DNA of 64,000 bases from CAIVAT01 sp964355945 (GTDB taxonomy: Bacteria > Bacteroidota > Bacteroidia > Bacteroidales > FEN-979), in NCBI GenBank assembly GCA_964355945.1, contig CAYHGE010000003.1, forward strand, positions 1 to 64,000, given 5' to 3'. This document shows positions 1 through 7,338 of the stretch, in pieces. The notes below the pieces were generated by a model. It was not told the origin of the DNA. It did not search any database and saw nothing but the letters and a program-made list of their open reading frames with translations. The position numbers and the translations under genes are program-made. Position 1 is the stretch's first letter; every line of letters starts with the position of its first letter.

Positions 1-2
1 TT

Positions 3-1805
3 TCTTATGATATTATTCAAAATGATGGCAGTTTTTATTTTAATTTTTCCACCACTCTTGATTTGTCGGCATATAATCGAATAGTTTTATTAGTGAGAAA
101 CACTAATGATTATATTGAAATGGATTCACAGAATGGATTTATAATAAGTGCTCCACAGGGAACATTTTATACCTACCCTTGTGGAGAGGGTGCTTTAATA
201 CCATACAACTCGTCAAATTATTCTTTCACGCTGACAAATGAAGCGATACAAATTGAAGGGAAAAGTGGAGCGATTTTCAGAAATATGGAAATTTCAGGGA
301 AAGCTGTTAAGCAGATCTATTCAGGTAATGTTCCATTTTCCCAACCATTAGTAATGGTACAAATTGCAGACATATCCGGACAGGGAGCTGCCGGATTATT
401 CTACTGTGGTGGATGGTATGGTTATACAAACCTGATTAAGATCGATCCAAATTATACGGATGCAACAACAACGGATCATGAATTTGGTCATAGTGTAAAT
501 TCGAATATGTACGGCAATGATTATGACGATTTTAATTCAAATCCGCATGAGATGATTGAAGGGTGGGCTGAGTTTTTTAGTTTTTTCGCTCGCAATTATG
601 CCTCAGCTGTATTTTCAGACGACGTTCGTATAAATGATGGTAATACAGAATTAGCTCCATTCGATTCCCCCAGGTTTTACAATATGAGATATCATAATGA
701 GCCTAACGTATGTAAATTCGCCTGTTACCTTTGGAATATTTATGATCAATATTCCTCGCCGAATTTTAAAGATATCTATTTTGAGGATGCAGATAATGAC
801 GATTTTGGTTCGACCAATAGAACATTTGAAGTCATGAGAAACACAATAAATGGAAGTCAATCTGGTTTTAACAATCAGTTCAAGTCGGGATTACAAGCAG
901 ATGAGATGACTTCTGTTCAGAAAATCTTTGACGACATGTATATTTCATCGTCAACCAAAATGCTTCCTCCTCAGGTGAAGGACGATGCCAGTGCGACACT
1001 TGTTAATTCTTCGAGCATAAATTTTGCATGGACAAGCCAGGCATATGAATATTGGGCACCTTATAAAAATCTTGAAGAAAATTATAGAATTTACAAGCAA
1101 ACAGCTACTGGCAATCAATGGGTATTATGTGCAACTATACCGTCATCAATTTATTACTACACATATTCATATGCCTACTCTGGAAGCAATGTCGATAAGT
1201 ACAATTATAAATTGACGAGTTCTAATTCATCTGGTGATGCTTGCCATTCGAAGATTTTTAATTTTGATGCAGATCCTCAACTCATAGTTGACATTTCTGG
1301 GCCGGGAGTTCTTAATGAACCTACAACTGGATACTATTCTGCATCGGTTTCGGGTGGTAATGGAACAAATGCCTATCATTGGTTTATTTCATATGATGGA
1401 GGCGGAACATGGATTAGCAAAGGAACAAATAGCACATTCCATTTTATCCCAAATTGGTCGGAAAGGAATGCGACGGTCAGGATTGATGTGGTAAGCGGGC
1501 TCCAGACAGTAATAGCGACACAAGATGTGGACCTCAATTGCTTAGGTTGCGGCTTAAAGTCAATTACCATGCCTGCGGACAAATTTAATGTGTATCCTAA
1601 TCCAGCATCAGATAAGGTCTCATTTGATTACCAAGAGAATGCAAATATTCGTATTTACAATTTAACCGGTAAAGTGGTCGATTCTTACTCGAATTTCTCC
1701 GGCAATTGCCTTTGCCTCACCGACCTTCAGTCCGGTTTCTATTTAATTACGGTAACTACTACAAATGGCAATATAAAAAGAGATCGATTCTCGGTTGTCA
1801 AGTAG
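3..1805 (+). CDS. T9SS-sorted putative zinc metalloprotease (5' end outside window)
   Basis: The frame is open from base 3, so the gene enters from the left and its N-terminus and signal peptide are not visible; the TTG at 63 is only the first start-like codon. From that codon, residues about 138-142 read HEFGH, a gluzincin-type HExxH zinc site. About 23-27 residues later an EGWAE segment could supply the third zinc ligand. An Ig-like/PKD-like segment follows (about residues 400-490). The end is a type A T9SS sorting domain, with a YPNPASD motif, an IYNLTGKVV strand and a GFYLI strand. Inference: secreted or surface-anchored protease of unknown substrate. Family assignment beyond 'HExxH metalloprotease' is not possible by eye. 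The gene is AT-rich like its neighbours up to 10.8 kb. Confidence 0.7.
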   Translation, partial: SYDIIQNDGSFYFNFSTTLDLSAYNRIVLLVRNTNDYIEMDSQNGFIISAPQGTFYTYPCGEGALIPYNSSNYSFTLTNEAIQIEGKSGAIFRNMEISGKAVKQIYSGNVPFSQPLVMVQIADISGQGAAGLFYCGGWYGYTNLIKIDPNYTDATTTDHEFGHSVNSNMYGNDYDDFNSNPHEMIEGWAEFFSFFARNYASAVFSDDVRINDGNTELAPFDSPRFYNMRYHNEPNVCKFACYLWNIYDQYSSPNFKDIYFEDADNDDFGSTNRTFEVMRNTINGSQSGFNNQFKSGLQADEMTSVQKIFDDMYISSSTKMLPPQVKDDASATLVNSSSINFAWTSQAYEYWAPYKNLEENYRIYKQTATGNQWVLCATIPSSIYYYTYSYAYSGSNVDKYNYKLTSSNSSGDACHSKIFNFDADPQLIVDISGPGVLNEPTTGYYSASVSGGNGTNAYHWFISYDGGGTWISKGTNSTFHFIPNWSERNATVRIDVVSGLQTVIATQDVDLNCLGCGLKSITMPADKFNVYPNPASDKVSFDYQENANIRIYNLTGKVVDSYSNFSGNCLCLTDLQSGFYLITVTTTNGNIKRDRFSVVK

Positions 1806-1820
1806 CGCTGAAGGTAATTA

Positions 1821-2018
1821 TCAAATATCATAGTCATTCAACTGCTGGAAAAAAATCAAGTGTCGCCAGGTTTTCTCAGTGGTATCGTATGCATGAAAAT
1901 GCCCTTCAATGCCTAACTCTATGTTTTCGTAGTAGAATGACGAACCTCGTTCAAAATCAATTCAAATCTTATGTTTACCAGCAGTCTGGTCGAAGTTTAT
2001 ATCATGAACAAACCAACG
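1821..2018 (-). pseudogene. ISL3-family transposase N-terminal remnant
   Basis: No intact gene lies in 1806-2081, but the minus strand from 2018 to a TGA at 1823-1821 translates into a stretch resembling the N-terminus of ISL3-family transposases: WFVHDINFD, then IDFERGSSF, then EGHFHAYDTTEKTWRHL. The last motif is the conserved region around the ISL3 zinc finger (compare the usual HDT-ERTWRHL). There is an in-frame TGA at 1964-1962, the start codon is missing and the reading ends after a few unrelated residues. It is therefore a decayed fragment. The family call comes from motif memory, not from a search. Confidence 0.6.
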
Positions 2019-2081
2019 TGATCATCAATTCCCGAACTTGACACACAATTTTTGTACCTAATTCATATACAGCACATAATC

Positions 2082-2097
2082 ATGTGAATCAAGGGTT
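2082..2097 (+). repeat. left terminal inverted repeat of IS982-like element
   Basis: 16 bases that are the exact reverse complement of 3120-3135. The TGA that would end the read-through transposase frame (2091-2089, minus strand) lies inside this repeat. Confidence 0.7.
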
Positions 2098-2154
2098 AAT
2101 AACCAAATAAATAAAAGCGTCAGCCAATTTGCCGAATACATGAACACGAAAGCC

Positions 2155-2997
2155 CTAGGTTGATCGCATTTTATTCGCTCTTTGAAAATCTGTTTTTTCA
2201 ATCAACCAATTGAACCATCCTTCAATTGGTTGCCGAACTTTTGAAACTGCCTTTGAAAATAAATCATTTGCGGCTCTATCATGCTGTTTCTCCCATTCTG
2301 ATTGACCTTTCACTGCTTTGACAGGAGTCATCATAACAGCATTCTGGGTGGCAAAAATATGTTCAAAGAAATCATGGTCATGATAAATCTTATCGCCGAA
2401 AAAGGTTCTGTTCTCAATGTTACTCCAAGCATTCCTAAAGACATTCAAATCATTTTCAGAGGCTGCTGTAATTAACAATTGTTCGGGAAAGGGAAGTTGT
2501 TTTTCGCGACGGAATGCCTTCGTATGAAGCTTCAATCCGTAATAGTATAGGGATTTCGTGGAACAATATCCTTTATCTATGAGTTCTGTCGCTACCTTAC
2601 CCGTTCGTTTGCCAGAGCACGTTATAACTGGTAAAGAATCTAACAAACTCTCCTGGGCTGAGCAATCTAAGGGTTGGTGAGTTTGAAGCAGTGAAGCCAT
2701 CAAAAGGCGAAAAGCCTCAGACAGCATATTGATACGGTTGTTAAAAGCCGCATAGGATGGGAGTTTTGGGAACCAGGATCGCAAATATTGATCAGCAAAA
2801 TCGTAAATCTGCTTGATCTTGGTACGTTGTTCCTGGCTTATGCAAAATAGATATACGGTCATTATTTCCTGATCTGAAAACACTGGACAACTGTTGTTAC
2901 TAAATCGTTCACAAGAAAATTTAAGCTCTTTTTCATATGCATCTGATACATAGAAGAAAATTTCAACTAATTTGGTACTCTTAACCTTAGAGATCAT
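2155..2997 (-). CDS. IS982-family transposase, C-terminus cut by in-frame TAG
   Basis: DDE transposase of 280 residues. IS982-type motifs seen: LLDSLPV (first Asp, about residue 118), FGDKIYHD (second Asp, about residue 199) and RQPIEGWFNWL (catalytic Glu, about residue 260). The frame stops at a TAG after KMRST. Reading on in the same frame gives GFRVHVFGKLADAF and then a TGA at 2091-2089, which matches the usual IS982 tail (RSTxGLxVHxFGKxAAAF). The TAG is therefore most simply a nonsense mutation that removes about 22 residues, although the DDE triad is intact. The ATG at 2997 leaves about 120 bp to the right inverted repeat, where the promoter should be. Confidence 0.8.
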   Translation of the reverse strand: MISKVKSTKLVEIFFYVSDAYEKELKFSCERFSNNSCPVFSDQEIMTVYLFCISQEQRTKIKQIYDFADQYLRSWFPKLPSYAAFNNRINMLSEAFRLLMASLLQTHQPLDCSAQESLLDSLPVITCSGKRTGKVATELIDKGYCSTKSLYYYGLKLHTKAFRREKQLPFPEQLLITAASENDLNVFRNAWSNIENRTFFGDKIYHDHDFFEHIFATQNAVMMTPVKAVKGQSEWEKQHDRAANDLFSKAVSKVRQPIEGWFNWLIEKTDFQRANKMRST

Positions 2998-3119
2998 ATC
3001 TTTTGATGTTGAGTGGTATCTGCATCTAAGATGCTGATATCTAAGGTTTTATTAAACACATATTTTTTTAATTTACTAACAATCAATTGTTTATAACTAT
3101 CACATTCAAAGGGGGTTTC

Positions 3120-3135
3120 AACCCTTGATTCACAT
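3120..3135 (-). repeat. right terminal inverted repeat of IS982-like element
   Basis: Exact reverse complement of 2082-2097. It lies about 120 bp upstream of the transposase start. Confidence 0.7.
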
Positions 3136-3211
3136 TGATTATTAAAGTTGTCGATTTCATTTACTTTTCAATATTTATTTTCATGAATATTTATGTTAAA
3201 TGTAATACATA

Positions 3212-3355
3212 CCGCATCGTACGCTGTCGGAAGCTAACAGCAAGATTCCCAAAAAGATCGTGGATGGCGGGAAACTGCTTGAAATAGCGGTGCTGGATCA
3301 CATCATTGCGGGGAATGACACCTACTATTCATTCGCTGATGAAGGTTGTTTATGA
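3212..3355 (+). pseudogene. RadC/JAB-domain protein, C-terminal remnant
   Basis: The stretch from about 3212 to the TGA at 3353-3355 translates to a tail with KKIVDGGKLLEIAVLDHII, then AGNDTYYSFADEGCL. This is the characteristic C-terminus of the RadC-like JAB/MPN domain (compare GKLLDIxVLDHIIV...YYSFADEG). The upstream JAMM residues and the whole N-terminus are absent. The fragment is richer in GC than the AT-rich sequence around it. In Bacteroidota such radC genes often belong to mobile elements, so this may be what remains of a larger integrated element cut by the neighbouring IS. It has no start codon and is not expected to be expressed. Confidence 0.75.
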
Positions 3356-3518
3356 GTGTTGGCCCCAGGAAACCGGGGCTTTATATTACAAGAGGAGCTA
3401 AAATATTTGGTGCAATTTTTTATACCCTTAACAACCGCCTTGAAAATAGTTATATTTGATGATTATTGGTATTCCCTTAACAATTTAGTTTTTAGCGATA
3501 AATATAAGATAGAAACTG

Positions 3519-5633
3519 ATGAAAAAGTTTGCCATTATTGTCTGTTTTTCCCTTCTCTCCATCCTTGTTTTCCCACAATGGAAATGGCAAAATCCTTTGC
3601 CTCAGGGAAATTCGCTTGAGTCTATTTTCTTTACTGATTCAAATACAGGTTATGCGGTTGGTGACGCCGGAACCATTTTAAAAACAACCAACGGCGGATC
3701 AGCCTGGACAATTTATTCGAGTGGACCGGATTATGGTTTACATTCAGTTTATTTTACTGATTCAAATACCGGTTATGCTGCAGGGGCAAGTTCGGCCGGG
3801 AATCTTATACTAAAAACAGATGATGCCGGCTTGACCTGGTATCCTGTTTACGATCAAATTGGGGCCGGATTTTCTTCAATCTATTTTCCTTCCATCAATA
3901 CGGGCTATGCTGTTGGCGGAGTAGGAAAAATTCTCAAAACCACCAATGCCGGGGCAACATGGGCATCCCTGACAAGTGGTGTAACAACATCATTAACTTC
4001 TGTATTCTTTACCGATAGTAATTCTGGTTATGTGGTAGATAATTATGGGGCTATCATTAAAACTGTGGATGGTGGAAATAACTGGAGCAATTTGTCAAGC
4101 GGAACGACCATGCCATTACATTCTGTTTATTTCACCAGCACCGATACAGGTTATGTTGGAGGAGAATGGGGCACCCTACTAAAAACTACAAATGCAGGGG
4201 TTACATGGTCATTAGACACCAATGGACTTGGCTCCAATTCCTATCATGATTTTTTTTATTCGATTTTTTTTACTGATTCCAATCATGGCTACATTTCAGG
4301 CTCAGGCGATGGGAATATTTACAAAACTGTGGATGCAGGTGTCCCATGGACTCCAATTCAAACAGGAATTTATTCGTGTAATTCCATTTTTTTTCCTGAT
4401 GGAAATATTGGTTATGGAGTATCCGGATCTGCCATTGAAAAAACAACAAATTCAGGTTTAAACTGGCAGCTTTTATCAAGTGGTTATCCTAATCGTAATG
4501 TAATCATTACCCTGAATTCAGTTTATTTTCCAGATGCCAATCATGGTTATGCGGTTGGTGATGTTGGTACTATTTATAAAACTGTTAATGGAGGATTAAA
4601 CTGGACACAGGTGCCGGTAGGAACCTGGGAATTTCTAAAATCAGTGTATTTTACGGATGCAACCCATGGTTATGCGGCGGGAACAACTGGCACAATAATC
4701 AAAACAAATAATGGCGGCAATTTATGGGACAATCTTTCTACAGGCACTACCCTTCCTTTATATTCGATATTTTTCACCAATGCCAGTACAGGATATGCAG
4801 TTGGTGGCGATCTCAGCATCCTTACCAGTGGAATAATATTGAAGACGACGGATGCGGGAGCTAATTGGACTCAAACCATGTACGATTACTCGTTAAGATC
4901 AGTGTATTTCCCGGATCAAAATACCGGTTATGCAGCAGGATATACCACAAATGATGGCAAGGGAGTAATTTTAAAAACAACAGACGCCGGTACTTCCTGG
5001 AACATATCACTTAACGGTGCCCAACAGGCATTTTATTCAATCTGTTTTACGGATTCCAATACTGGTTATGCCGCAGGGTATGGTGGTATCATGATGAAAA
5101 CTATTGATGGGGGCTCCAGTTGGAGCAATGTTCCGGTTGGTACTCTGGACATTCTGTATTCAGTTTTCTTCATAAACACCAATAATGGATATGTGGTTGG
5201 TCAAGGAGGGAGAATTTTTAAGACAAGTAATGGAGGTAACACATGGTCAGAGGATTCGACGGGAACACATAATCTTTTGCAATCCATTTTTTTTACTGAC
5301 TCCACTACTGGCTATGCGGTAGGTGAAATCGGGACAATATTAAATAAAGGCAAATATGTAGGTGTTTCTGTAAAAGAACTTAAGCCATCCGTTGATGAAT
5401 TTAATCTTAGTCCAAACCCCGCTACTGAAATAGTTTCAATTAAAAGTGAAGGAAAAATATATGAAGAAATTAATATTAAAATATTCTCTATAAGGGGAGA
5501 ACAAGTGGTATTGGAATATTTTTATAATCTAAATAGCATTGAATTGAGTGTTAGCACATTGGTTAAAGGCATTTATTTAATAAAGATCCAGACAAAAGAC
5601 AGGATTGAAGTGAAGAGACTTATTATTGACTAA
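3519..5633 (+). CDS. secreted Ycf48/BNR-repeat beta-propeller protein with T9SS tail
   Basis: 704 residues. A Sec signal peptide (residues 1-18, hydrophobic core IIVCFSLLSILVF) is followed by about 14 tandem repeats of some 45 residues. Each carries an FTDSNTGYAVG-like loop followed by ILKTTNGGxxWT. This is the photosystem II stability factor (Ycf48/HCF136)-like or sialidase BNR propeller pattern, here outside any photosynthetic context. The last 85 residues form a T9SS sorting domain (LSPNPATEIVSI, then KGIYLIKI). Known of the family: such proteins are exported and often anchored at the surface; most have no assigned function. The second ATG-like upstream frame (3356-3619) is not used. Copy number of the repeats could vary by recombination because the DNA repeats are also similar. 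Confidence 0.85.
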   Translation: MKKFAIIVCFSLLSILVFPQWKWQNPLPQGNSLESIFFTDSNTGYAVGDAGTILKTTNGGSAWTIYSSGPDYGLHSVYFTDSNTGYAAGASSAGNLILKTDDAGLTWYPVYDQIGAGFSSIYFPSINTGYAVGGVGKILKTTNAGATWASLTSGVTTSLTSVFFTDSNSGYVVDNYGAIIKTVDGGNNWSNLSSGTTMPLHSVYFTSTDTGYVGGEWGTLLKTTNAGVTWSLDTNGLGSNSYHDFFYSIFFTDSNHGYISGSGDGNIYKTVDAGVPWTPIQTGIYSCNSIFFPDGNIGYGVSGSAIEKTTNSGLNWQLLSSGYPNRNVIITLNSVYFPDANHGYAVGDVGTIYKTVNGGLNWTQVPVGTWEFLKSVYFTDATHGYAAGTTGTIIKTNNGGNLWDNLSTGTTLPLYSIFFTNASTGYAVGGDLSILTSGIILKTTDAGANWTQTMYDYSLRSVYFPDQNTGYAAGYTTNDGKGVILKTTDAGTSWNISLNGAQQAFYSICFTDSNTGYAAGYGGIMMKTIDGGSSWSNVPVGTLDILYSVFFINTNNGYVVGQGGRIFKTSNGGNTWSEDSTGTHNLLQSIFFTDSTTGYAVGEIGTILNKGKYVGVSVKELKPSVDEFNLSPNPATEIVSIKSEGKIYEEINIKIFSIRGEQVVLEYFYNLNSIELSVSTLVKGIYLIKIQTKDRIEVKRLIID

Positions 5634-5683
5634 GAAGTTCTTCATTCTATTAATCTTAAATTCAGTCTTATATAGAATCACAA

Positions 5684-5691
5684 TATATTTG
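5684..5691 (+). promoter_or_regulatory. candidate -7 box separated from its gene by IS66
   Basis: TATATTTG fits the Bacteroidota -7 consensus TAnnTTTG. It lies in the AT-rich gap after the propeller gene, 39 bp before the IS66 insertion. If the IS and one target copy are removed, the box would lie about 75 bp upstream of the ATG now at 7339, so it is a plausible former promoter of that gene. No clear -33 TTTG was seen. Confidence 0.35.
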
Positions 5692-5721
5692 TTAATCGTC
5701 ATTAACAAATAATTTTCAAAA

Positions 5722-5729
5722 TAAAAATT
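5722..5729 (+). repeat. 8-bp target-site duplication, left copy
   Basis: TAAAAATT, repeated exactly at 7302-7309 on the far side of the IS66 element. Eight bases is the usual IS66 duplication length. Confidence 0.9.
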
Positions 5730-5742
5730 GTAACTAATCAGT
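5730..5742 (+). repeat. IS66 left terminal inverted repeat
   Basis: GTAACTAATCAGT; the exact reverse complement of 7289-7301. Confidence 0.9.
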
Positions 5743-5922
5743 GGTTAAAAAATAAGGGTTATTAACAGGATTTGGTTGCAATGAACAGGTTGGTTTTTGA
5801 AATTAATTTGGCATTTATAAATCCAATACATACTAACATTTATTATTTTAAAAGTTGATAAACAGTCGGTTGCGTTCTTTGAAATAATGAGATGACGGTG
5901 TATTTTTGTTCAAAATCTGATT

Positions 5923-7287
5923 GTGCAGACACCGGAACAACTCATCATTGAAGGCCAAAGGCAAATCATCGCTTTGCTGATGGAGGAAAACAGGCAATTG
6001 AAACTGCGGTTGGAAATTGTCGAGAAGCAATTGGCTAAACTTCTTACCCGAAAAGACAGTCATAACAGTTCGATTCCCCCATCCAAAGATGAAAATCGCC
6101 CGAATCGCACCAACAGTTTGCGAGAGAAATCGGGTAAAAATGTTGGGGGACAACCAGGGCATGAAGGCAAAACGCTTCAGATGACCGCTAATCCGGATGA
6201 AATCATCGATCACCATTCTTGTTTTTGTCCACGCTGTGGTTCGGATGTGAGTGACCTGCCTGTTGAAGTAGCAGAAAGCCGACAGGTAGTCGACATTCCT
6301 GCGATCAAACAGATCGTGACAGAACACCGGGTTTATCGCCATCAGTGTACTTGTGGGCATTTGTTCGAGAGCGATTTTCCTGACGGAGTTGATTGGCCGG
6401 TAAGCTACGGGAAAAATGTTGAAAGCCTTATTGGCTATCTCAATGTTCGCGAGTATCTGCCGTTCAAGCGTCTGCAGGAGATGATGCGTGATGTTTTTGG
6501 GGTATCGATCAGTGAAGGAGGTTTGCACTATTTGCTCAACCGCCTTTCCGTTAAAGGAGTTACTGCTTATGAGATGATCCGCCAATCGGTTTTGAATAGT
6601 TCGGTCATCGGCACCGATGAAACCGGGATGAAGATCAACGGGAAAAAACATTGGTTCTGGACATGGCAAAGCAAACTGGCAACCTTCATTGCTGCTTCGT
6701 CTAACAGAGGTGCCGATACCATTGAAGAACATGTCAAAGGAATATCTGAAAAGGCTGTTTTGGTCCACGACTGCTGGAGGGCTCATTTTAAAACACCGGT
6801 TGGAAGACATCAGATTTGCACGGTGCATTTGATCCGGGAACTTAAATATCTGGAAGAGCTTTACAAAATTGCATGGCCGGCGAGGTTCCGGATCATGTTG
6901 ATTGAAGCGGAAGTACTGAAAAAACGATTTACTTCTGCCGATTATCAGTACCCTGACCATGGCCGAAGTCTTTTGAAAAAAGAGCTTGATGAACTGCTTA
7001 ATGAGCACATCAGCCCTCAACACAAAGAGCTGGTGTCGTTTCAAAAGCGTATGGTTAAATACAAGAATCATTTGTTTACGTTTCTTTATGATCCCGCAGT
7101 CCCATCTCATAATAATGACTCAGAAAAGGCAATCCGAAATGTCAAAGTCAAACAAAAAGTCTCCGGCCAGTTCAAGACTATGTTCGCCGCCGAAAACTTT
7201 GCCATACTGAGATCCATTATCGAAACAGCCATCAAAAACAAACAAGATGTGCTGCAAGCTCTGAATGTAATCGCGCATTATAAATAG
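5923..7287 (+). CDS. IS66-family transposase (TnpC)
   Basis: 454 residues starting at a GTG, with the stop 1 bp before the right inverted repeat. Features in order: N-terminal coiled coil (about 5-45), a linker with SSIPPSKDENRP, a CxxC zinc-binding region (CPRCG at about 103, CTCGH at about 144), and the DDE_Tnp_IS66 catalytic domain. The probable triad is Asp in GTDETGMK (about 228), Asp in VHDCWRAHF (about 285) and Glu in NNDSEKAIRN (about 404). All are present and the length is that of a full tnpC. The long open frame on the opposite strand (5848-7110) is a mirror of this gene. Confidence 0.95.
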   Translation: MQTPEQLIIEGQRQIIALLMEENRQLKLRLEIVEKQLAKLLTRKDSHNSSIPPSKDENRPNRTNSLREKSGKNVGGQPGHEGKTLQMTANPDEIIDHHSCFCPRCGSDVSDLPVEVAESRQVVDIPAIKQIVTEHRVYRHQCTCGHLFESDFPDGVDWPVSYGKNVESLIGYLNVREYLPFKRLQEMMRDVFGVSISEGGLHYLLNRLSVKGVTAYEMIRQSVLNSSVIGTDETGMKINGKKHWFWTWQSKLATFIAASSNRGADTIEEHVKGISEKAVLVHDCWRAHFKTPVGRHQICTVHLIRELKYLEELYKIAWPARFRIMLIEAEVLKKRFTSADYQYPDHGRSLLKKELDELLNEHISPQHKELVSFQKRMVKYKNHLFTFLYDPAVPSHNNDSEKAIRNVKVKQKVSGQFKTMFAAENFAILRSIIETAIKNKQDVLQALNVIAHYK

Positions 7288-7288
7288 G

Positions 7289-7301
7289 ACTGATTAGTTA
7301 C
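7289..7301 (-). repeat. IS66 right terminal inverted repeat
   Basis: Exact reverse complement of 5730-5742. Confidence 0.9.
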
Positions 7302-7309
7302 TAAAAATT
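7302..7309 (+). repeat. 8-bp target-site duplication, right copy
   Basis: TAAAAATT, identical to 5722-5729. Confidence 0.9.
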
Positions 7310-7338
7310 TAATACTCGTTTAAAATGGAGGAACTTTC

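Larger units (their letters stand above)
2082..3135. mobile_element. IS982-like insertion sequence with 16-bp inverted ends
   Basis: A perfect 16-bp inverted repeat at 2082-2097 and 3120-3135 (right copy AACCCTTGATTCACAT) brackets a minus-strand IS982-type transposase, giving an element of about 1.05 kb, typical of the family. The repeat may extend imperfectly outward by 6 bp with a one-base offset (left 2076-2081, right 3137-3142). No clean target duplication was found next to either end, so the exact boundaries are uncertain. The extended transposase frame ends inside the left repeat. The element sits between an ISL3 remnant and a RadC remnant. Confidence 0.65.
5730..7301 (+). mobile_element. 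IS66-family insertion sequence (tnpC-only, ISBst12-like)
   Basis: 1572 bp bounded by 13-bp perfect terminal inverted repeats, GTAACTAATCAGT at 5730-5742 and its complement at 7289-7301. They start with the GTAA typical of IS66. An exact 8-bp target duplication (TAAAAATT) lies outside both ends. The only gene is a tnpC-type transposase; tnpA and tnpB are absent, as in the ISBst12 subgroup. The intact ends, intact duplication and intact transposase suggest a recent insertion. It landed in the short gap between the propeller gene and the caspase-like gene. Confidence 0.93.

Noticed and set aside
3356..3619. TTG-started ORF just after the RadC remnant
   Set aside because: It overlaps the signal peptide region of the propeller protein in another frame and has no family pattern; it opens only because the RadC stop precedes it.
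3519..5633. Photosynthesis-related function for the Ycf48-like propeller
   Set aside because: The repeat type is shared, but the signal peptide and T9SS tail show an exported protein, and no photosynthesis genes are present.
5848..7110. 420-residue open frame on the minus strand
   Set aside because: It lies wholly opposite the IS66 transposase, has no recognisable motifs and no ribosome site; a mirror of the real gene.
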